Assembly (NCBI GenBank): GCA_035508275.1
Contig: DATJNI010000006.1
Coordinates: forward strand, 1-57,131
Source: DATJNI01 sp035508275
Lineage (GTDB): Bacteria > Patescibacteriota > Saccharimonadia > Saccharimonadales > UBA4665
Direction of reading: 5' to 3'
DNA: 57,131 nucleotides
Positions 44,009-52,625 of the stretch are shown here, piece by piece (the stretch's first letter is position 1; the number at the start of each line of letters is the position of its first letter). The notes under the pieces are model-generated. The model searched no databases, had not been told where the DNA came from, and saw nothing but the letters and a program-made list of their open reading frames with translations. The translations under genes and the position numbers were made by a program.

Positions 44009-44563
44009 CTAGAGAATAAAAGGTATTAGCATCTTGGAGGAGCTTTTGTATTTAGCAAAAGTTTTACCAAACTCCCTGTGCATATATTCTTCCTCTTTAA
44101 AGGCAGCGTAGATAAAGTAAACGCCCGAGAACACCAGTATCACAAACCAGAAATAACTTACCGCTAAGGCAGTGCCGAGTACCGCAGTTAATATGCCAGT
44201 GTAGATGGGATGACGAACAAAGTGGTAGGGTCCGCTAGTTACTAGCTGCGGTTCTTCTTTCTCAGTCATTGGCATGCCCCAGTTTTTTCCTAAATACACT
44301 CTAGCCCAGATAGCAAAACCAAGACCTCCAGCAAACAAGACGCTGCCAATAATCTTAGCTACCGAACCGCTATGGTTATAGTAATGAAGGCCGCCAATGT
44401 TAACAGAGCGAGCAACTAAGACAATTAGCACAAATAGAAAAAGGCGGTAGGTAAAGAAGTTCCTGTGCACAGAAGTACCTTTTTTAGAGGTAAAGCCAAC
44501 ACTTATCCAGCCTATCCAAAAGATTATCCAAAGTGTGTAGATAACAGTACTGAGCGTGGTCAT
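44009..44563 (-). CDS. Isoprenylcysteine carboxyl methyltransferase-family membrane protein
   Basis: This 184-residue protein has about five membrane helices and the ICMT/PEMT C-terminal SAM-binding signature: TSGPYHFVRHPIYTGILTAVLGTALAVS with RHP-x-Y, then KEEEYMHREFGKTFAKYKSSSKMLIP with the paired acidic residues. Bacterial members methylate carboxyl groups of small or lipid substrates, mostly unidentified. TATAAT at 44572-44577 lies 8 nt before the ATG on the minus strand, consistent with a leaderless message. It is transcribed against the response regulator gene. Confidence 0.88.
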   Translation of the reverse strand: MTTLSTVIYTLWIIFWIGWISVGFTSKKGTSVHRNFFTYRLFLFVLIVLVARSVNIGGLHYYNHSGSVAKIIGSVLFAGGLGFAIWARVYLGKNWGMPMTEKEEPQLVTSGPYHFVRHPIYTGILTAVLGTALAVSYFWFVILVFSGVYFIYAAFKEEEYMHREFGKTFAKYKSSSKMLIPFIL

Positions 44564-44602
44564 AAAAACATATTATACGCTTTCCCAGTGAAAGGGTTGT
44601 GC

Positions 44603-44631
44603 TTGGATGAACGAGACACTGCCCATATAAT
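44603..44631 (+). promoter_or_regulatory. Promoter of the MFS gene (leaderless geometry)
   Basis: TTGGAT (44603-44608) and consensus TATAAT (44626-44631) are exactly 17 nt apart. The ATG at 44639 begins 7 nt after the -10 box. It is back to back with the leaderless-type box of the ICMT-like gene (44572-44577). Confidence 0.68.
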
Positions 44632-44638
44632 CTAGGTG

Positions 44639-46237
44639 ATGAAGAAGTGGTTTGTTGTTTGCGTCCTGGCAGTAGCGCAGTTCGTTATGATCATCGACGG
44701 TACTGTAATGAATGTGTCTATCTCGACTGTTGCTAGAGATCTAAACACCTCCATTACCGGCATGCAGACCGCCATAACAATGTTCGCTTTAACTATGGCT
44801 GCCTTCATGCTCACCGGGGGCAAACTAGGTGACATATTAGGTAGAAGAAAAGCTTTTCGAATTGGCTCCGTTATTTACGGCATAGGATCATTAACAACGG
44901 CCCTGTCTCCTTCTTTACTTGTCCTACTGCTTGGCTGGTCCTTAGTTGAAGGCCTTGGTGCAGTATTGGTCATTCCAGCAATTGCTGCTCTAGCTGCCGC
45001 TAACTACTCCGGCAAGGACAGGGTAGTAGCTTTTTCGGTAATAGGTGCAGCTACTGGTCTAGCAGCCGCGGTTGGTCCAATTATTGGTGGGGCAGTCACT
45101 ACCTACTTCTCTTGGCGCTACGTCTTTGCTAGCGAAACGCTAATTATGTTAGTAGTACTTTATTTATCTAAAAGAATTGAGGATGCCAAGGTTACTAGAA
45201 AGGTAAAACTAGATTTACCAAGCGTAGCCATGTCAGCAGTTGGTATGACCTTACTAGTCTTCGGCATGCTACAAAGCCGGTCCTGGGGCTGGATACGACC
45301 ACTAGGAAGTCCGCAGATCAATGGGCACGACATAACCCCACTGGGTATATCTTTAGTGGCATACCTCGTGGTCGCCGGCCTTCTTGTCCTTAAGCTGTTC
45401 TATAACCGCCAGGCAGCCTTAGAAGCTTCCGGCAAGCAGCCGCTTCTCAAAGTCTCCATGCTTAAACTACCAGTCCTTAGAAGTGGGCTGATTGTACTAA
45501 TGATGCAGTACTTCACAATCGCTGCAATCTTCTTCATAATCCCAGTCTACCTTCAGACTATTCTGGGATATAACGCTCTTAATACAGGACTAAAACTAAT
45601 CCCGCTTTCTATTGGACTACTAATATTTACCTTAGTCGGCTCCAAGTTAACTTCCTCTATGCCAACCAGAAGAATAGTTCGACTTGGACAACTGGCTATG
45701 GCTCTAGGCGCTCTGTTTGTTTTTACTTCAATAGATATAACCCTAAAGGGCACAGCATTCTGGATAGGCCTGTTCTTTGTAGGCTGTGGCTTTGGCTTAC
45801 TAGCGTCACAGCTCGGCAATATTACAATGTCGGCGGTAGATAAGAGCGAGTCCTCGGAAGTAGGAGGCTTACAGGGAACCTTCCAAAACCTAGGCATGTC
45901 GTTCGGCACAGCCCTAGTTGGTTCAATCTTTCTTCTTACTCTAACTGCCGGCTTTACTAATGCCATAAATAACAATTCCAGCTTAAGTCAGCAAGAGAAG
46001 ACTTCTATTACTCAGCAGTCTGAAAATGGCCTAGGCATAGTCTCAAAAAACCAGGCCAAGGAATACGTAATAGACTCTGGCGGAAAAGAATCTACTGCAG
46101 TCCTAGTTTCCGAGCAGTATCAGAAATCTCAACTCGAATCCCTTAGGGTAGGAATGTTCTTTGTCGTAGTCAGCTTACTAATATCTCTTACTGTTTCTTC
46201 AAGCCTACCCGCAAGCCTATCTACACGAAGCAGGTAA
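44639..46237 (+). CDS. MFS drug-efflux transporter, DHA2/QacA type
   Basis: This 532-residue protein has 14 predicted membrane helices. LAVAQFVMIIDGTVMNVSISTVARDL in helix 1 is the D-x-T-x-V-N motif of the DHA2 (QacA/EmrB) family, GGKLGDILGRRKAF is MFS motif A, and SWRYVFASETLIMLV is the motif C vicinity. Such proteins expel drugs, dyes or lipids in exchange for protons. An in-frame GTG lies one codon earlier; the ATG is preferred because it is 7 nt from a TATAAT. It is a single gene; the substrate is unknown. Confidence 0.9.
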   Translation: MKKWFVVCVLAVAQFVMIIDGTVMNVSISTVARDLNTSITGMQTAITMFALTMAAFMLTGGKLGDILGRRKAFRIGSVIYGIGSLTTALSPSLLVLLLGWSLVEGLGAVLVIPAIAALAAANYSGKDRVVAFSVIGAATGLAAAVGPIIGGAVTTYFSWRYVFASETLIMLVVLYLSKRIEDAKVTRKVKLDLPSVAMSAVGMTLLVFGMLQSRSWGWIRPLGSPQINGHDITPLGISLVAYLVVAGLLVLKLFYNRQAALEASGKQPLLKVSMLKLPVLRSGLIVLMMQYFTIAAIFFIIPVYLQTILGYNALNTGLKLIPLSIGLLIFTLVGSKLTSSMPTRRIVRLGQLAMALGALFVFTSIDITLKGTAFWIGLFFVGCGFGLLASQLGNITMSAVDKSESSEVGGLQGTFQNLGMSFGTALVGSIFLLTLTAGFTNAINNNSSLSQQEKTSITQQSENGLGIVSKNQAKEYVIDSGGKESTAVLVSEQYQKSQLESLRVGMFFVVVSLLISLTVSSSLPASLSTRSR

Positions 46238-46245
46238 ACGCTTAG

Positions 46246-46977
46246 CTATATTTCAAAGTCTAGTACCAGGGCTTTATGATCAGAAGCAAGGTCTGGAAGC
46301 GCTTTAAATGATTTAGTCCTGACTTTTTCGCTTACAAAGATGTAGTCGCAAACTTCCGTTTTATGAGTAAGCTGCGTTCTAGTTGTCTTTAGCTTGGCTT
46401 TCAGAGACAGGTTAGTCAGCACTTTATTGATTTGTTCTAGCGATTCGCTATGAGGGGCTAGGTTGAAATCCCCAGCTAGAATTATGTTGCCGTCAAGTTT
46501 TTTGATTTGCTCAGCTATAATCTCGCATTGCCTCATAGTTTCGGCGTCACCGTTTTTGTGCTGATGGATGTGGTGTCCGTGATGGTTGAGCACGTTTAGA
46601 GACTTCCCGTTAATATCAATAACAGCATGCTGGAGATTACGCATGTCAGCATCTCGATCCAGAAAGTCAAAATTTGGCGCGTACTTTTTACCTGTAAAAA
46701 TAGTCTGCTTATCTTTGATTGGGTACTTGCTGATAATGCAGTTGCCGAAGTCTGCCTTACGATTCATATAGTTAAGCGTAAAGACTGGAGACATAAAAAT
46801 ATGATTGGCTCCTATTGCTGCCTGGATTTCTTCGGTTGCAGCAAACATCGCGCTTCTTCCACCCTTAATGTCTATGGCTTCTTGGAGACACAAAATATCT
46901 GGGTTAACTTTTTTGACAAGGTTTAGAATGTGATTCTCTAGACGTCCACCCCACATATTAAGCGACAACAATTTCAT
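46246..46977 (-). CDS. Endonuclease/exonuclease/phosphatase-family protein
   Basis: This 243-residue protein follows the metal-dependent EEP motif series: MKLLSLNMWGGR, ILCLQEA (Glu), NVLNHHGHHIH, ILAGDFNLAPHS (Asp, Asn) and SDHKALVLDFEI (His). Members hydrolyse phosphodiesters in nucleic acids, lipids or sugar phosphates; the substrate is open. A longer frame begins at 47022, next to the tRNA-Glu end, but the ATG at 46977 fits the family start and has TATGAT (46985-46990) 7 nt ahead. It converges on the MFS gene with 8 nt between. Confidence 0.85.
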   Translation of the reverse strand: MKLLSLNMWGGRLENHILNLVKKVNPDILCLQEAIDIKGGRSAMFAATEEIQAAIGANHIFMSPVFTLNYMNRKADFGNCIISKYPIKDKQTIFTGKKYAPNFDFLDRDADMRNLQHAVIDINGKSLNVLNHHGHHIHQHKNGDAETMRQCEIIAEQIKKLDGNIILAGDFNLAPHSESLEQINKVLTNLSLKAKLKTTRTQLTHKTEVCDYIFVSEKVRTKSFKALPDLASDHKALVLDFEI

Positions 46978-47023
46978 CTGAATAATCATATCAGCATCAG
47001 GTCGGCAAGAAAAGTAAGGCATA

Positions 47024-47098
47024 TGGTGACCTCACGGGGAATCGAACCCCGGTTGCTGGGATGAGAACCCAGTGTCCTAGCCGCTAGACGATGAGGCC
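47024..47098 (-). tRNA. tRNA-Glu (anticodon CTC)
   Basis: On the minus strand the acceptor stem GGCCTCA pairs with TGAGGTC (one G-U pair), the anticodon stem-loop CTGGG-TTCTCAT-CCCAG gives CTC (reads GAG), the T-arm is CGGGG-TTCGATT-CCCCG, and CCA is encoded (47024-47026). Length is 75 nt with CCA. Confidence 0.95.
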
Positions 47099-47206
47099 AA
47101 ACCTAGGCTACCAATTATATAAAAGCAATTCGCCTGCGTCCACAAACACCTAAAAAGCATAAACAAAATACCTTAAGTTTTGCTAGAATGTAAGAAAGAA
47201 ACATTT

Positions 47207-48475
47207 ATGGGTCTTTCAGATATATTTCACATCCCAGAAAATGGGAAAGATAACAAAATAAAGCCGGGTGGGGCAATTGATCCGACAAACCAGGCTAGAG
47301 TTATTATTGACTCCATAGATGACGGCGTGATTCTTATTGACGCCAACCAAACGGTAAAGCTAATAAACCCTGGCGCCGCTACCATTTGTGGCTGGAAACC
47401 GGAGGAGGCTACCGGCATTAGCTCCGATCTAGTTATTCAGCTGTGCAACGATAAAGGCGAGCTTATCGCCGAGGCCAACAATCCCTTGCACAAAATCTTT
47501 CAGACAGGCCAAAGTTTTAGCAGTAACGACTTCAACTTATTAAGTAGAAGTAACAAGACTATACCAATCAGCTTGCACGTCTCACCAATACTAGATAAAA
47601 ACAAGCAGGTATATAACGCTGTTGCTGTGTTTGCTGACATTGCCGAGGAAAAGTCTAACGAAAAGCAGCGTGCCGACTTTATAAGTACCGCCTCTCATGA
47701 AATGCGCACACCAGTTGCCGCCATAGAAGGCTACCTTGCTCTAGCTCTTAATGACAAGGTGTCTACCGTAGACAACAGGGCAAGGGGATATCTCGAAAAG
47801 GCACATTCTTCAACCGAACACTTGGGTAAACTTTTTCAGGATTTGCTTACCAGCGCCAAAGCCGAAGACGGCCGCCTGACCTCCAACCCACAGGTTATTG
47901 ACATGACCGACTATCTTAAGAGTCTAACCAACGACCTTAAAGTAGTGTCGGAAAAGAAAGGGCTAGCCATGGACTTTGTTGTTGGCAACAATACCATGGA
48001 GATTAACGCTACCAGCCAAAGGAGCGAAAAAGTAATCAGTCCGCTTTACTATGTCTATGTCGATCCCGATAGACTTAGAGAAGTTATCACTAATCTATTC
48101 GACAATGCTATCAAATACACCATGGAGGGCACCGTCACTATCGGTCTGACTGGCAATAACCAAGTTGTCCAGGCTTACGTCAAAGACACTGGCCCCGGTA
48201 TACCAGCCGATGATCTGCCACACCTGTTTCAGAAGTTCTACCGTGTGGATAACTCCGCCACCAGAACGGTTGGCGGAACTGGTCTAGGGCTATTTATCTG
48301 CCGCAAAATAATTGAAATGTATAACGGACGAATCTGGGCCGAGAGCACCCTGGGACAGGGAAGCACCTTTTACATAAACCTACCGAGGTTAAGTGCTAAA
48401 GACGCCAAGGAGATGACTGCTGTTGGACACGAAACTAACATCATAAGACCGATTAATACTTTGGCCAGCGCATGA
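47207..48475 (+). CDS. Soluble PAS-domain histidine kinase
   Basis: This 422-residue kinase has no membrane helix. A PAS domain (about 25-145, IDSIDDGVILIDANQTVKLI) is followed by the phospho-acceptor His in TASHEMRTPVAAIEGYL (about 163) and an HATPase domain with N box NLFDNAIKYT, G1 DTGPGIPA and G2 GGTGLGLFICRKII. An in-frame TTG at 47180 lies before the -10 box TAGAAT (47184-47189), so I use the ATG at 47207. It probably senses a cytosolic or redox signal. It pairs with the regulator 42 nt downstream. Confidence 0.92.
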   Translation: MGLSDIFHIPENGKDNKIKPGGAIDPTNQARVIIDSIDDGVILIDANQTVKLINPGAATICGWKPEEATGISSDLVIQLCNDKGELIAEANNPLHKIFQTGQSFSSNDFNLLSRSNKTIPISLHVSPILDKNKQVYNAVAVFADIAEEKSNEKQRADFISTASHEMRTPVAAIEGYLALALNDKVSTVDNRARGYLEKAHSSTEHLGKLFQDLLTSAKAEDGRLTSNPQVIDMTDYLKSLTNDLKVVSEKKGLAMDFVVGNNTMEINATSQRSEKVISPLYYVYVDPDRLREVITNLFDNAIKYTMEGTVTIGLTGNNQVVQAYVKDTGPGIPADDLPHLFQKFYRVDNSATRTVGGTGLGLFICRKIIEMYNGRIWAESTLGQGSTFYINLPRLSAKDAKEMTAVGHETNIIRPINTLASA

Positions 48476-48517
48476 TACAATTAAACTTAAGCAATAAATA
48501 TCAAAGGCATTGATCAA

Positions 48518-49534
48518 ATGGCAAAAGTATTACTGGTAGAAGACGACAATAATCTAAGAGAAATATACGAAGCCAGACTACAAGCAGAAGGCTACAACAT
48601 AGTATCAGCCAAGGACGGTGAGGAGGCTCTAGCTGTAGCTAAAGCTGAAAGACCTGATCTAGTTATTTCCGACATCATGATGCCAAAGATTAGCGGCTTT
48701 GAGATGCTAGACATTTTAAGAAATACTAATGAACTTAAAAACCTTAAGATAATTATGCTGACAGCTCTAGGCCAAAGCGACGATCAACAAAGAGCTACCA
48801 AACTAGGGGCAGATAAATACTTAGTGAAGTCCCAAGTAACCCTTGAGGATATAGTAAAAGCTTCTCACGAACTACTAGGCGACATTCCTGGCCGGGCCAC
48901 TGGACCAGCGCCCGCGGCTACGCCAGCACCGCCGGTCTCGGGACCGGTCGCCGCACCTTTGCCGCAGCCAAATCCTACAGAGCCACAGGCAGTAGTAAAA
49001 GATGAGGAAGCCGTTGCCGCAGATAAGCCTGAGACCGAGAACCAAGAAGTGAAAGATGTCGACAAACAAGTAGAGCAGGTGATGGATAGCGCGCCTAACG
49101 GTCCAGCGCCTAGCACCAGCGACAGTCCAGCACCCGTCGTACCATCACCACCGACCGGTAGCGACGCAGCTAACAACGACAAAGTTATGAACGAGGCCGT
49201 TAATAGCCTGATGACACCAGAAGCCCCCGTCAAAGAAGAGACTGCGGAGGCTCCTAAGATACAAGTGACGGCAGCAACAGACAACGCCAAGCCAGTAACT
49301 CCTTCTGTGCCTCCTACGCAAGTGGTAGCACCTGAATCAACAGATAATCAGGCGGGGGATAACGTTACTATTGCTCACAAAAAGGTAATAGCTCCACTAG
49401 ACACCAAAGACAAGCCAGACATTAACGATCTCCTAGCAAAAGAAGAGGCTGAGGACCAGCCCAGCGGCCAGCCAACACTGCCGCCCTCTGCAGTCCCTCC
49501 ATCCGGCGGCGACCCCAACAACATTGCAATTTAG
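48518..49534 (+). CDS. Response regulator with long Pro/Ala/Glu-rich tail
   Basis: This 338-residue protein has a complete receiver domain (1-125) with VEDDNN, phospho-acceptor Asp in LVISDIMMPKISGFEML (about 54), Thr in IIMLTALGQSD and Lys in KYLVKSQVT. The other 210 residues are low-complexity, dominated by Pro, Ala, Glu, Asp, Val and Thr (for example PAPAATPAPPVSGPVAAP), with no folded DNA-binding or enzymatic domain visible. The tail may be an unstructured scaffold or linker for partner proteins. It ends with PPSGGDPNNIAI. It partners the kinase at 47207. Confidence 0.88.
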   Translation: MAKVLLVEDDNNLREIYEARLQAEGYNIVSAKDGEEALAVAKAERPDLVISDIMMPKISGFEMLDILRNTNELKNLKIIMLTALGQSDDQQRATKLGADKYLVKSQVTLEDIVKASHELLGDIPGRATGPAPAATPAPPVSGPVAAPLPQPNPTEPQAVVKDEEAVAADKPETENQEVKDVDKQVEQVMDSAPNGPAPSTSDSPAPVVPSPPTGSDAANNDKVMNEAVNSLMTPEAPVKEETAEAPKIQVTAATDNAKPVTPSVPPTQVVAPESTDNQAGDNVTIAHKKVIAPLDTKDKPDINDLLAKEEAEDQPSGQPTLPPSAVPPSGGDPNNIAI

Positions 49535-49539
49535 TAAGG

Positions 49540-49545
49540 TATAAT
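49540..49545 (+). promoter_or_regulatory. -10 box of the pseudouridine synthase gene (leaderless geometry)
   Basis: A consensus TATAAT lies 6 nt before the ATG at 49552. No -35 element with good spacing is visible in the preceding coding end, so the box alone is reported. Confidence 0.5.
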
Positions 49546-49551
49546 TCGTCC

Positions 49552-50208
49552 ATGCGAATTAATCGTTATGTAGCTAGTGCTCTAGGTTTGTCTAGAAGAA
49601 AAGCAGACCAGTTAATTACCGAGCAAAAGGTAGACATAAACGGCCACACCGCCAGTCTTGGCGATCAAGTTAACCCAAACGACAAGGTATCTATTGGCCC
49701 TCGCTTGCTTAGCCAGCCTAAAGAAAGAATAGTCATAGCTCTTAATAAGCCAGTCGGCTACGTTTGCTCAAGGGACGGTCAGGGCTCAAAAACCATATAC
49801 GAGTTACTACCAGATAAATATTCTCCGCTAAAGTGCGTTGGTAGATTAGACAAAGATTCAACCGGAATTATTCTCTTAACCAATGACGGCGTTCTAGCTA
49901 ATCAGCTAATGCACCCCTCCTTTAATAAGGAGAAGGTTTACTTAGTAAGCCTAAATAAACCACTAACTCCTGGCGACCAGCGAAAAATTCAATCCGGCCA
50001 AGTTATGCTCGACAATAGACCAAGCCGCTTTATAATTTCATCTTCAGAAGATAACCAGCTTAAAGTAACTCTGAGTGAAGGGCGCAACCGACAAATTAGA
50101 CGAACTTTCGCTCTTCTAGGATATAGGGTTAACGCTCTAAAACGAACCAGCTTTGGTGAATATTCTCTTGGAGATATAGCGCCAGGCAAGTTCAAGATAA
50201 TAAGCTAA
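49552..50208 (+). CDS. Ribosomal pseudouridine synthase, RsuA/RluB family
   Basis: This 218-residue protein has an N-terminal S4 RNA-binding domain (about 1-48, MRINRYVASALGLSRRKADQLI) and the RsuA-family catalytic domain with GRLDKDSTGIILLTNDG (about 103-119), where the Asp is the catalytic residue, plus NRQIRRTFALLGY near the end. It isomerises a uridine in 16S or 23S rRNA. The length and motifs fit RsuA, RluB, RluE and RluF alike, so the exact target is not assigned. The der gene follows after 30 nt. Confidence 0.9.
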   Translation: MRINRYVASALGLSRRKADQLITEQKVDINGHTASLGDQVNPNDKVSIGPRLLSQPKERIVIALNKPVGYVCSRDGQGSKTIYELLPDKYSPLKCVGRLDKDSTGIILLTNDGVLANQLMHPSFNKEKVYLVSLNKPLTPGDQRKIQSGQVMLDNRPSRFIISSSEDNQLKVTLSEGRNRQIRRTFALLGYRVNALKRTSFGEYSLGDIAPGKFKIIS

Positions 50209-50238
50209 AAACCGTATCTGTTATATAATTAGTCGTGT

Positions 50239-51597
50239 ATGAACAAGAAACTGCCAATTGTTGCAATCGTCGGCAGGGCAAACGTCGGTAAATCCAGCTT
50301 ATTCAACGCTATATTAAATAGAAGAGAAGCAATCGTTGCGCGCGAACCAGGGACCACTAGAGACAGTGTCAGCGCTAAAGCAAGCTTTAGGCATCAGGAT
50401 TTTTGGCTGGTGGACACCGCCGGCATTAAAGACCCGGTTGACGACTTTGAATTTACCATTCAAGAACAAATTGCCCAGGCCGCTGATACGGCCGACGTTA
50501 TCTGGGTAGTTGTTGAAGCTGACGTCCCAGTACTCGACGAGGATCGCCGCGTAGCAAGGATGGCGCTGAAGACAACTAAGCCCGTTGTATTGGTAATTAA
50601 TAAGATAGACAAGGTCAAGAAGGTGGAAGTAGACCTATATAAACGTCTCGGCATTAGCGACATTCAAAAGACTTCCGCTATTAACAACCGAGGGATTAAT
50701 GACCTTCTAGAGGACCTGATCGCCCAGATACCAAAGGCTAGCGAACCAGACAATCCAGACCGTCTAACAGTTGCTATCGTTGGCCGACCTAACGTCGGTA
50801 AATCTAATCTTTTTAACGCTATGCTAAAGAAGCAGCAGGCCATCGTGTCTGACAGGGCTGGTACTACTAGAGACACTAACCGCAGCATTATTAAATACAA
50901 GGGCAGGGAAATTGAGCTTCTAGACACCGCTGGGATTAGAAGAAACGGCAAGATAAAAGTTGGCGTTGAGAGGTTTAGTGTCATTAGGGCTCTTTATGCC
51001 ATCGACCAAGCAGATATCTGTCTTGTGCTTATGGACGTTAACGAACTAAACGTTCAACTTGATCAAAAGATAGCCGGCATGGTTAAAGAGGCAGGCAAGG
51101 GACTAATTCTAATAGTCAGCAAATGGGATGCTTATGAAGATAAAGATCCCTATTCACGGGACCAAATCGCTAAAGAGATCGCTGCCGAGTTCGAATTTGT
51201 ACCCTGGGCCCCACTAGTCTTTACTAGTTCTATCACCGGCCAAAACGTTACCAGAATATTCGATCTGGCTCTAGAAATAGACAAGACCCGTCAGACGAGA
51301 ATAGCTACCAAAGACTTAAACAACTGGCTGCGTCAGGCCGTGCTTGGACACCCGCCGGCCGGACTCAAGAACCGTAGTCCTAAGCTTAACTACATGGTCC
51401 AAGAAACCGACAACCCAATTCCAGCCTTCAAGATATTTGGCAGTTCGACAAAATTTGTCCATTGGAGCTATAGAAGATACCTTGAAACTAGACTTAGGCA
51501 AGCCTACGGCTTCAACGGCACACCAGTTCAGCTTTGGTTTATAGAAAAGCACACAGCCCACAAGCACGGCGTTTCGCCAACTAAGGAGGCTAGCTAG
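50239..51597 (+). CDS. der: Ribosome assembly GTPase Der
   Basis: This 452-residue protein has two consecutive GTPase domains, the hallmark of Der (EngA). The first has GRANVGKSSL (about 12), DTAG and NKID; the second has GRPNVGKSNL (about 184), DTAGI and SKWD, followed by a KH-like C-terminal domain. Der is needed for 50S subunit maturation. TATAAT at 50224-50229 is 9 nt before the ATG. Its stop overlaps the pth start by 1 nt, a translation-linked gene pair. Confidence 0.96.
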   Translation: MNKKLPIVAIVGRANVGKSSLFNAILNRREAIVAREPGTTRDSVSAKASFRHQDFWLVDTAGIKDPVDDFEFTIQEQIAQAADTADVIWVVVEADVPVLDEDRRVARMALKTTKPVVLVINKIDKVKKVEVDLYKRLGISDIQKTSAINNRGINDLLEDLIAQIPKASEPDNPDRLTVAIVGRPNVGKSNLFNAMLKKQQAIVSDRAGTTRDTNRSIIKYKGREIELLDTAGIRRNGKIKVGVERFSVIRALYAIDQADICLVLMDVNELNVQLDQKIAGMVKEAGKGLILIVSKWDAYEDKDPYSRDQIAKEIAAEFEFVPWAPLVFTSSITGQNVTRIFDLALEIDKTRQTRIATKDLNNWLRQAVLGHPPAGLKNRSPKLNYMVQETDNPIPAFKIFGSSTKFVHWSYRRYLETRLRQAYGFNGTPVQLWFIEKHTAHKHGVSPTKEAS

Positions 51598-52238
51598 TGG
51601 CTTGGTTACAAAAGCGACCTCAGGTCAGTGATCCAGCTATGTTCTACACGGTTGGGTTAAATAAGACACTATTAATTGTAGGCTTAGGCAACATCGGCAA
51701 AGAGTATGAAAATACGCGACATAACCTAGGCTTTATTTGCCTAGATGAATTTGTTAAAAAGAATGAGGACATGTCCCCCTGGGTTAATAAGAAGGACCTG
51801 TCTTGCCAAGAAAGTATTGGCCGACTAGGCGACTCAAAAGTCATAGCTATCAAGCCAACAACCCTCATGAACAACAGTGGTCAAGCCGTCATGAAAACCT
51901 CCCGCTTTTATAACATAGCACCTGTACATATACTGGTTCTTCACGACGAACTAGACGTTAACTTCGGCAAGATTCGTTTATCTACAGGCGGTAGCGACGC
52001 AGGCCATAACGGCATAAAGTCTGTTAGTCAGGCAATCGGTGAAGACTATGCCCGAATCCGTATCGGCATAGGCCCAAAGGAACCAGAGAACATTCCGAGC
52101 GAAAAATTTGTTTTAGCTAGGTTTAGTGAGAAGGAAAGCAAACAGCTAGACAACTTAAAGAAAGAGTCACTAGCTGCTATCAGCGAATTTATTTACTCTG
52201 GCAGCCTTCCTAGTGATACTAGAAGTTTCATAGTCTAA
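51597..52238 (+). CDS. pth: Peptidyl-tRNA hydrolase
   Basis: This 213-residue enzyme releases peptides from peptidyl-tRNA that has dropped off ribosomes. LLIVGLGNIGKEYENTRHNLGF carries the conserved Asn and catalytic His (about residue 42), KPTTLMNNSGQAV and HDELDVNFGKIRL the remaining active-site residues, and GGSDAGHNGIKS the substrate loop. The GTG at 51597 overlaps the der stop; an in-frame ATG at 51639 would shorten it by 14 residues that are not part of the core fold, so the exact start is uncertain. Confidence 0.95.
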   Translation: MAWLQKRPQVSDPAMFYTVGLNKTLLIVGLGNIGKEYENTRHNLGFICLDEFVKKNEDMSPWVNKKDLSCQESIGRLGDSKVIAIKPTTLMNNSGQAVMKTSRFYNIAPVHILVLHDELDVNFGKIRLSTGGSDAGHNGIKSVSQAIGEDYARIRIGIGPKEPENIPSEKFVLARFSEKESKQLDNLKKESLAAISEFIYSGSLPSDTRSFIV

Positions 52239-52288
52239 AAACTAAAACAGGCCAACGAGAGGGGGTGGGCACCACTCGTTAGCCTGTT
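52236..52288 (-). terminator. Terminator of the minus-strand RNA, with loop pseudoknot
   Basis: Minus-strand transcription from the RNA promoter reaches a 14-bp hairpin (52275-52288 with 52246-52259, one mismatch at 52253/52281), followed by a T-rich tail into the pth stop codon. The 15-nt loop contains a C-rich stretch that can pair with sequence at 52323-52330. The plus-strand side lacks a T run, so it would not serve pth well. Confidence 0.6.
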
Positions 52289-52619
52289 ATAGGTGGGAAA
52301 AATTCCCACCTTAACCCTTCAACCCACCCCAGTGAAGCATCATGTCTTTAAAAAAATAATGACTGTGCCAGCCCGAGAGCTACCATTTAGGCTCACTTAG
52401 AAAGGGGACTCCGAGACAAAAATGTCGAAGAATCTAGTTAAAGGGGTTAGTTTGTTTTAGAGCGTGTCTGGCTAAACCAGACGTGCAAAGAGAAAGTGGA
52501 GGGTAACAACTTTCAATAATTGGCTCGCTCTAAAACAATCTAACTAAATCTTAGCGAGAAACGCCAAGATTAGTAATAGGGGTAAAAGGTGCATGAATTC
52601 CTATAAATAGGATCCATAA
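52239..52619 (-). ncRNA. Candidate structured non-coding RNA of about 380 nt
   Basis: No protein frame explains the gap after pth. On the minus strand a consensus promoter and a terminator bound about 380 nt holding: a helix of 19 pairs with one mismatch (52445-52464 with 52526-52545, including 13 perfect pairs); an internal hairpin 52466-52471/52477-52482; hairpins 52492-52497/52509-52514, 52547-52556/52562-52571 and 52291-52299/52303-52311; and a perfect 8-bp pseudoknot between the terminator loop (52262-52269) and 52323-52330. RNase P RNA, tmRNA, 6S and SRP RNA core motifs are not recognisable. Identity unknown. Confidence 0.6.
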
Positions 52620-52625
52620 GTTGCC

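Noticed and set aside
46978..47022. Longer start for the endonuclease/phosphatase-family protein.
   Set aside because: The extra 15 residues precede the family's MKLLSLN start and lie over the likely promoter (TATGAT at 46985-46990).
48865..49290. Long antisense frame of 141 codons opposite the regulator tail.
   Set aside because: It mirrors the low-complexity Pro/Ala-rich coding strand and has no start signal or recognisable fold.
52446..52545. TTGTTTTAGAGCG and its inverted copy resemble the start of a Cas9 CRISPR repeat or tracrRNA.
   Set aside because: There is one inverted pair only, no repeated spacers and no cas genes; the pairing is better explained as a long RNA helix.
52239..52619. 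Assigning the structured RNA as RNase P RNA, tmRNA, 6S or SRP RNA.
   Set aside because: On either strand I could not find the conserved core motifs (for example GAGGAAAGTCC of RNase P, or the tRNA-like end and tag frame of tmRNA).
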